NCBI GenBank assembly: GCA_945870465.1
Contig: CAMBSS010000023.1
Span: forward strand, 1-34,550
Direction of reading: 5' to 3'
Source: Bordetella parapertussis
GTDB lineage: Bacteria > Pseudomonadota > Gammaproteobacteria > Burkholderiales > SG8-41
Length of the DNA stretch: 34,550 nt
Under the pieces are notes generated by a model. That model was not told where the DNA came from. It did no database searches and was given only the letters and a program-made list of their open reading frames with translations. Each line of letters begins with the position of its first letter. Within the stretch, counting starts at the first letter, position 1. Shown here piece by piece: positions 29,868 to 34,550 of the stretch. The translations under genes were made by a program, and so were the position numbers.

Positions 29868-30514
29868 TTTTTGGCCGCCGCTGCTTTACCCGCTTTGTCC
29901 CTGGCGGTTTTCTTCGCCTTCGCAATCTCTTCTTCGTCGAGATAGCGGTAAGTCTTCGCGATCGCGTCCATCGTCAATCCACCCTCCTTGGGGCTCAGGG
30001 CGAGGCTGACATCGTTCAAAAGCACGATGCGCGACAGTTTCGAAATGTCGCTCGCGAAGGCGCCCATGTCGTGGTAGCTGCCGGTGATCTTGATACTGAT
30101 CGGCAGTTCCGCGTAAAACTCGGACAGCGTCTCGTTGGCAGCGGGTTTGAACAATTCGAATTGAAGCCCACGTCCCAGCCCGGCCTGGTTGATGTCGGTC
30201 AGCAAGGCTTCCATCTCGGATTTGCTGGGCAGTTGTTTGAGCAGCGTGCCGAACGATTTCTCGATATCGGCCAGCTGCTTGCGGTAAGCGTCGAGATCGA
30301 TCGCCTGCTTCTTCTTGTCGATGAACGTGGTGCGCAGCGTCTGTTCTTTTTTCAGGGAGGCGTCAATCGACTCGAGCTGCCCCTGCCAGTCCAGAAAGTA
30401 GCTGCCGACGATAATGCCGATGAACGCGAGCAACAGGATGCCGAGCTTGGGCAGCGCCGGCCAGCTGCCGATGCTCTTGGGGTCGAGGCGCCGGAGATCG
30501 TCTAAGGTCATCAT
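29864..30514 (-). CDS. pilO: Type IV pilus inner-membrane protein PilO
   Basis: Forms a heterodimer with PilN in the alignment subcomplex. It is 216 aa, with a short cytoplasmic N-terminus, one transmembrane helix at about residues 24-41 (LGILLLAFIGIIVGSYFL), a periplasmic coiled-coil stretch (about 45-95, rich in K, E, Q and L), and a ferredoxin-like domain containing SEFYAELPISIKITGSYHDMGAFASDI. The Lys/Ala-rich tail (KKTARDKAGKAAAAKK) is low complexity. There are two adjacent ATG codons; the first overlaps the pilN stop as ATGA. Confidence 0.95.
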   Translation of the reverse strand: MMTLDDLRRLDPKSIGSWPALPKLGILLLAFIGIIVGSYFLDWQGQLESIDASLKKEQTLRTTFIDKKKQAIDLDAYRKQLADIEKSFGTLLKQLPSKSEMEALLTDINQAGLGRGLQFELFKPAANETLSEFYAELPISIKITGSYHDMGAFASDISKLSRIVLLNDVSLALSPKEGGLTMDAIAKTYRYLDEEEIAKAKKTARDKAGKAAAAKK

Positions 30515-31173
30515 TTTTTGGTTTCCGCGGGGGGAGCGCCCTTGGCCGGAGCGCCAGGTGCGACGACTTGCGCGGTTGGTATGGCGGCGCCGGCTGCGGC
30601 TGCCGGTTTCTTGCCGGCTGCCGGGTCTTCCTTGCTGCGCGCCAGCGATACGGCGAGGCTGAATTCACTCAGGCGCGAGGTCTTGTCCTGAATTGCGTGA
30701 ATTTCGATCAGGCTCGGCTTTTCGAGATAAGGCGATGACTCCAGGTTGCGCATGAACGTGGAGACGCGGGCGTTCGATTGGGCAAAGCCGTTGACGGCGA
30801 CCCGGGCGCCTTTTTGCTGGACGCTTTTCAGGTACACCCCGTCCGGCAACTGGCGCACCAGCTGGTCCAGCAGGTAAACCGTTTCCGCGCGATTGGCCTG
30901 CAACGATTCGACGATTTTCTTGCGCTGCAGCAACGCGGTGGTTTGTTCCTGGACCTTCTTGATTTCTTCAATCTGCTTGTCCAGCGCGGCAATTTCGGTT
31001 TCGAGGTAGGTATTGCGCCCGTTCTGCTCCTCGAGCTGGCCGCCCAGATAGCTGTGGGTCGCAAACCACACGGTCGCGCCGAGGCCCGCCACGGCGCCGA
31101 CCAAGATGAAGAATTCTTTTTGCTGCTGTTTGCGCCGGATCTCGCGATGCGGCAGTAGGTTGATGCGTATCAT
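30511..31173 (-). CDS. pilN: Type IV pilus inner-membrane protein PilN
   Basis: Bitopic membrane protein of the pilus alignment complex; its cytoplasmic tail docks into PilM. It is 220 aa. The tail begins MIRINLLPHREIRRK, the conserved INLLPxR PilM-binding motif. A transmembrane segment lies at about residues 22-40 (FFILVGAVAGLGATVWFAT), a coiled coil follows (EEQNGRNTYLETEIAALDKQ), then the periplasmic domain (LPDGVYLKSVQQKGARVAVNG). The C-terminus is an Ala/Pro/Gly-rich low-complexity tail of about 40 residues. The frame extends 10 codons further upstream, but ATG 31173 gives the motif at the N-terminus and overlaps the pilM stop as ATGA. Confidence 0.95.
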   Translation of the reverse strand: MIRINLLPHREIRRKQQQKEFFILVGAVAGLGATVWFATHSYLGGQLEEQNGRNTYLETEIAALDKQIEEIKKVQEQTTALLQRKKIVESLQANRAETVYLLDQLVRQLPDGVYLKSVQQKGARVAVNGFAQSNARVSTFMRNLESSPYLEKPSLIEIHAIQDKTSRLSEFSLAVSLARSKEDPAAGKKPAAAAGAAIPTAQVVAPGAPAKGAPPAETKK

Positions 31174-32261
31174 GCGTCGAATCTCCGCATCGCAAGACCG
31201 CAAGCCACCATCAGCGACGGCGCGTCGGTGGCGAGGTTCTTCGGCCTGATTTTCGACGACAGCGCCATGTTCGCGAACGGATTGGCGATCATGGAGGGAA
31301 CCGACGTGCGGCGCGTCGTGACTTCATCGATGCCCGGGATCGCAGCGCAGCCGCCGGCGAGCAGAATGTGGTTCACCTGGTTGTATTGGGTCGAGGTGAA
31401 GAAAAACTGCAGCGCGCGCGCGACTTCCAGTCCCAGCGTATCCATGAACGGCGCCAGCACCTCGGCGTCATAATTGTCCGGCAGGCCACCGGTGCGTTTG
31501 GCGGCTTCCGCTTCTTCCGGCGACATGCCGAAAGCGCGCTGGATCTCCTGCGTCAGGGTATTGCCGCCGAACGGCTGCTCGCGCATGTAGATCGATTGGC
31601 CGTTGCGCAGCACATTAAGATTCATCATCGTGGTGCCGACGTCGACGATGGCGATGTTCTGGTCTTTGCCGTTTTCCGGCAGTGCGCGTTCGATCAGCTC
31701 GAACGCGGTCTGAATGGCGAAAGATTCGATGTCCACGACCAGCGCCTTCAAGCCGGCGGCTTCGGCGGCGGCGACGCGGTCTTCGATTTTCTCCTTGCGC
31801 GACGCTGCGATCAGCACCTCCACGTCGTCCGGGCTGTTGGGCGCGGGCCCGATCACCTGGAAATCGAGGTTGACTTCGTCCAGCGCAAACGGAATGTACT
31901 GGTTGGCTTCGGTTTCGACCTGCAGTTCGAGTTCGTTTTCCAGCTGGCCGGCCGGGACCACGATTTTTTTCGTGATGACTGCCGCGGAGGGCAGCGCGAG
32001 CGCGAGGCCCTTGATATTCGTGCCCATGCGCTTCCAGCCGCGCTTCAGGCAATCGCTGACCGCTTCCAGATTATTGATATTGCCGTCAACCACTGCGTCG
32101 CGCGGCAGCGGCTCGATCGAATAGCGCTCGACCCGGTAGACGTTCTTGCCGACTTCGGCAATCTCGACCAGTTTGACCGATGACGAGCTGATATCGCAGC
32201 CGATCAACGGGGGCGCTTTCGACTTGAACAGGCGCTCTAGAAATTCGAGGTTAAAGTTCAC
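31170..32261 (-). CDS. pilM: Type IV pilus assembly ATPase-like protein PilM
   Basis: Cytoplasmic actin-fold protein that binds the PilN tail and connects the inner-membrane motor to the alignment complex. It is 363 aa. Nucleotide-site segments include LIGCDISSSSVKLVEIAE near the N-terminus, AIVDVGTTMMNLNVLRNGQ in the middle, and ILLAGGCAAIPGIDE in the C-terminal half. The start is GTG at 32261, preceded by AAGGGA on the minus strand; no ATG in this frame gives the full N-terminus. It is the first gene of pilMNOPQ; pilM/N, N/O and O/P all overlap by the four bases ATGA, so translation is probably coupled. Confidence 0.96.
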   Translation of the reverse strand: MNFNLEFLERLFKSKAPPLIGCDISSSSVKLVEIAEVGKNVYRVERYSIEPLPRDAVVDGNINNLEAVSDCLKRGWKRMGTNIKGLALALPSAAVITKKIVVPAGQLENELELQVETEANQYIPFALDEVNLDFQVIGPAPNSPDDVEVLIAASRKEKIEDRVAAAEAAGLKALVVDIESFAIQTAFELIERALPENGKDQNIAIVDVGTTMMNLNVLRNGQSIYMREQPFGGNTLTQEIQRAFGMSPEEAEAAKRTGGLPDNYDAEVLAPFMDTLGLEVARALQFFFTSTQYNQVNHILLAGGCAAIPGIDEVTTRRTSVPSMIANPFANMALSSKIRPKNLATDAPSLMVACGLAMRRFDA

Positions 32262-32293
32262 TTTTCCCTTAAGCGTAGGCTGGTTAGGATCAG

Positions 32294-32322
32294 TTTATAT
32301 AATTCACATTAAATGCTAACAA
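32294..32322 (-). promoter_or_regulatory. Candidate sigma70 promoter of pilMNOPQ
   Basis: On the minus strand TTGTTA (32322-32317) is 17 bases from TATAAA (32299-32294): 4 of 6 and 5 of 6 matches to consensus. Transcription would start near 32287, giving a leader of about 26 bases before the GTG of pilM. No sigma54-type GG-N10-GC motif was noticed. Confidence 0.5.
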
Positions 32323-32378
32323 CAACTAACTAGCATGTAAAGTAATTCCGCGCCGTTCCTTTTAACGGGTGCACGGCT

Positions 32379-32384
32379 TATAAT
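32379..32384 (+). promoter_or_regulatory. Candidate -10 element of mrcA
   Basis: A perfect TATAAT on the plus strand; 17 bases upstream the -35 is weak (TTCCTT). It would give a leader of about 118 bases before the mrcA ATG. The T of its last position begins a TGTGCCG half-site that recurs in a 12-base palindrome downstream. Confidence 0.45.
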
Positions 32385-32419
32385 GTGCCGAATTCGCTTT
32401 ATGTCTTAACTATTTAGCG

Positions 32420-32431
32420 TGTGCCGGCACA
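32420..32431. repeat. 12-base perfect palindrome TGTGCCGGCACA in the mrcA leader
   Basis: The sequence equals its own reverse complement. It lies about 30 bases downstream of the predicted mrcA transcription start, with a TGTGCCG half-site at 32384-32390 overlapping the end of the -10. It may be an operator; no known regulator is assigned. Confidence 0.4.
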
Positions 32432-32508
32432 GCCCGCTTTTACTCTCCCTAACCCACATGTTAAGCCGTTGTTTTTTTAAAACAATCAACTTTTTGTCCG
32501 GTTAGGCT

Positions 32509-34550
32509 ATGTTTTCCCGCTGGTGGTCCTTTCCCCTTACCCTGCTGCTGTCCGCCGTTGCCGCTGGCGCCTTAGTCATTGTTTTTGTTGTAGTAATTGT
32601 CTGGCCGACGCTTCCGGATATCGACGTTCTGACCAACTATCAACCCAAGGTTCCGCTCCGCATATATAGCAGCGAGGGATTGCTGATCGGGGAGTTCGGG
32701 GAGGAGCGGCGCGCGGTGGTCAAGATCGCAGCCGTGCCCAAGGAGATGCGCGAGGCCATACTCGCGGCCGAGGACGAGAGGTTTTACCAGCACGGCGGGG
32801 TCGATTATGTCGGTGTCATTCGCGCCGCGCTGTCGAATTTCGTGTCCGGCGGGGCGCGCCAGGGTGCCAGCACCATCACCATGCAGGTTGCGCGCAATTT
32901 TTTTCTGTCCAAGGAAAAAACCTTTACGCGCAAATTTAACGAGATGCTGCTCGCGTTCAAGATCGAGCACGGCCTCGCCAAGGACCAGATACTCGAGCTC
33001 TATATCAACCAGATCTATCTCGGCCAGCGCGCGTACGGATTCGCCGCGGCCGCGCAAATTTATTTCGGCAAATCGCTCGATCAGCTGAACGTCGCTGAGA
33101 TGGCCATGCTCGCAGGCCTGCCCAAGGCGCCGTCGAGCTTCAACCCGGTCGTCAATCCCAAGCGTGCGAAATTGCGCCAGCAATACGTTTTGCGGCGCAT
33201 GCGCGAACTCGATTTTATTTCCGACGAGCAATGGCAGGCAGCGGACAAGCAGGTGCTCACCGTCAAGAAATATGTCAACGAGTTCGCGGTCAAGGCCGAC
33301 CACTTCGCGGAAATGGTGCGCCAGGTTCTGTACGAGCGTTTTCAGGACGACATTTACACGCGCGGATTCAAGGTCTACACGACACTCTCCGCCACGCATC
33401 AGAACGCGGCTTACGCAGCCGTGCGCGCCGGCGTCATCGACTACGATCATCGTCACGGTTATCGCGGCGCGGAAAGTTACGTCGAACTCGGCCCGCAACC
33501 GACGGACGAGAATTTCGAAGATGCGCTGCAGGATGAAACCGAAAGCGATGACATTTATCCGGCGCTGGTGCTCGACGCCAACGCGCGCGCGGTCAAAATC
33601 TATCGCAAGGGCGGCGAGACGCTGGAAATCAGCGGCGAGGGCCTCAAGTTTGCGCAGAAAATGCTGGGCGACAAGTCACCCGTCAATCAGCGGGTGCGGC
33701 GCGGTGCGATCATCCGCATACAGAAGGACGAAAAAGGCCATTGGCAGATCACGCAATTGCCGCAGGTCGAGGCCGCGCTGGTATCGACCGATCCGGCCGA
33801 CGGCGCCATCCGCGCGCTGGTAGGCGGTTTCGATTTCGCGCGCAACAAATACAATCACGTCACGCAGGCGCTGCGCCAACCGGGCTCGAGTTTCAAGCCG
33901 TTTGTTTATTCGGCCGCGCTGGAGAAAGGTTTCACGCCGGCCACCATCATCAATGATGCGCCGCTGGTGTTCGATGCGAGCCAGACCGGCTCGGCGCCGT
34001 GGGAGCCGAAGAACTTCGACGGCAAATTCGAAGGCCCGATGCGCTTGCGCACGGCGCTGGTCAAATCCAAGAACCTGGTGTCTGTGCGCATACTGCAGGC
34101 CATCACGCCGCAGTATGCACAGGACTACATCACGCGCTTCGGGTTCGAAGCAAAATATCATCCGCCCTATCTGACGATGGCGCTCGGCGCCGGCAACGTC
34201 ACGCCCATGCAAATGGTCGGCGCTTACGGTGTATTTGCCAACGGCGGCTATCGCGTGCCGCCGTATTTCATCGCGCGCGTCGAAGATATGAAGGGCAATA
34301 TCGTCGCGCAGGCGCGGCCCGAGCGGGCCGGAGAATCCGCCGAGCGCGCGATCGACGCGCGCAACGCGTTCATCATGACCAATATGCTGCAGGACGTGGT
34401 AAAGATGGGCACTGCGACGCGCGCCATGCAACTCGGCCGCACCGATCTCGCCGGCAAGACCGGCACCACCAACGAATTTGTCGATGCCTGGTTTTGCGGA
34501 TACGGCAGCGGGCTGGTGGCGGTTGCCTGGTTAGGTTTCGACAACCCCCA
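32509..34550 (+). CDS. mrcA: Bifunctional penicillin-binding protein 1a (3' end cut by window)
   Basis: Class A PBP: polymerises lipid II into glycan strands and crosslinks the peptides in the periplasm. The visible 680 codons start MFSRWWSFPLTLLLSAVAAG, with a membrane anchor at about residues 8-31. The GT51 transglycosylase domain has EDERFYQHGGVD (catalytic E88), RQGASTITMQVARN and ELYINQIYLGQRAYGF. An intermediate OB-like region precedes the transpeptidase domain, with SSFK (S460, K463), SKN (520-522) and KTG (650-652) all present. The frame has no stop before the window end; I judge about 100 or more C-terminal residues to be missing. The ribosome-binding site is weak (TTAGG). It is divergent from pilM, as in many Beta- and Gammaproteobacteria. 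Confidence 0.96.
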   Translation, partial: MFSRWWSFPLTLLLSAVAAGALVIVFVVVIVWPTLPDIDVLTNYQPKVPLRIYSSEGLLIGEFGEERRAVVKIAAVPKEMREAILAAEDERFYQHGGVDYVGVIRAALSNFVSGGARQGASTITMQVARNFFLSKEKTFTRKFNEMLLAFKIEHGLAKDQILELYINQIYLGQRAYGFAAAAQIYFGKSLDQLNVAEMAMLAGLPKAPSSFNPVVNPKRAKLRQQYVLRRMRELDFISDEQWQAADKQVLTVKKYVNEFAVKADHFAEMVRQVLYERFQDDIYTRGFKVYTTLSATHQNAAYAAVRAGVIDYDHRHGYRGAESYVELGPQPTDENFEDALQDETESDDIYPALVLDANARAVKIYRKGGETLEISGEGLKFAQKMLGDKSPVNQRVRRGAIIRIQKDEKGHWQITQLPQVEAALVSTDPADGAIRALVGGFDFARNKYNHVTQALRQPGSSFKPFVYSAALEKGFTPATIINDAPLVFDASQTGSAPWEPKNFDGKFEGPMRLRTALVKSKNLVSVRILQAITPQYAQDYITRFGFEAKYHPPYLTMALGAGNVTPMQMVGAYGVFANGGYRVPPYFIARVEDMKGNIVAQARPERAGESAERAIDARNAFIMTNMLQDVVKMGTATRAMQLGRTDLAGKTGTTNEFVDAWFCGYGSGLVAVAWLGFDNP

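Noticed and set aside
32469..32485. TTGTTTT/AAAACAA inverted repeat before mrcA
   Set aside because: Pure A-T stem apart from one pair, so unstable; it lies in the leader without terminator features.
32572..33498. Minus-strand open frame of about 300 codons at the start of mrcA
   Set aside because: The plus-strand frame carries all PBP1a motifs through this stretch; the antisense frame has none.

Overview
The window is ordinary core-genome sequence of a Gram-negative bacterium, most probably a betaproteobacterium. The protein sequences (AtpG/AtpD, GlmU, PilMNOPQ, the argS-SPOR-dsbA run, aroK-aroB-dgt-gltBD) and the gene order both fit that class. The DNA is G+C-rich and densely coding. I see no rRNA, tRNA, CRISPR array, insertion sequence, prophage or integrase. 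Twenty-five protein genes are supported; the first (atpG) and last (mrcA) run off the window edges.

Layout. Positions 1-2838 (+): the end of the F1Fo ATP synthase operon, atpG-atpD-atpC, closed by an intrinsic terminator. Positions 2950-9525 (+): glpD, glmU, glmS and recQ. These cover aerobic glycerol-3-phosphate oxidation, the two key UDP-GlcNAc enzymes, and a DNA repair helicase whose start overlaps the glmS stop. Positions 9538-14012 (-): a tight operon read argS, SPOR-domain protein, dsbA, a second DsbA-like gene, SDR oxidoreductase. Positions 14127-16322 (-): priA, with a 338-bp non-coding, partly very AT-rich region upstream. Positions 16661-17722 (-): hemE. Positions 17866-24005 (-): gltB-gltD, glutamate synthase. 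Positions 24192-27029 (-): aroK-aroB-dgt. A strong bidirectional terminator at 27090-27118 separates this from pilMNOPQ (32261-27142, -), the type IV pilus alignment subcomplex and secretin. Divergent from pilM lies mrcA (PBP1a, + strand from 32509), cut by the window end.

How the genes work together. Several groups serve the envelope: GlmS and GlmU supply UDP-GlcNAc, PBP1a polymerises and crosslinks peptidoglycan, the SPOR protein probably binds septal glycan, the DsbA proteins oxidise periplasmic thiols, and PilMNOPQ spans the envelope. The rest are central metabolism (ATP synthase, GlpD, GltBD, AroKB, HemE), nucleotide control (Dgt), translation (ArgS) and replication restart or repair (PriA, RecQ).

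I did not find a previously undescribed multi-gene system. The points worth a second look are small and mostly non-coding: a DnaA-box/IHF-site/AT-rich cluster upstream of priA; a terminator-like hairpin between a candidate promoter and the gltB start; a perfect 20-bp stem-loop that includes the gltD stop codon; a tandem DsbA pair whose second copy has an unusual CQYC active site; an imperfect repeat of the atpG 3' end in the enlarged atpG-atpD gap; and possible leaderless starts for glmU and aroK. All identifications come from reading the sequence and recalled family knowledge; no database search was run.
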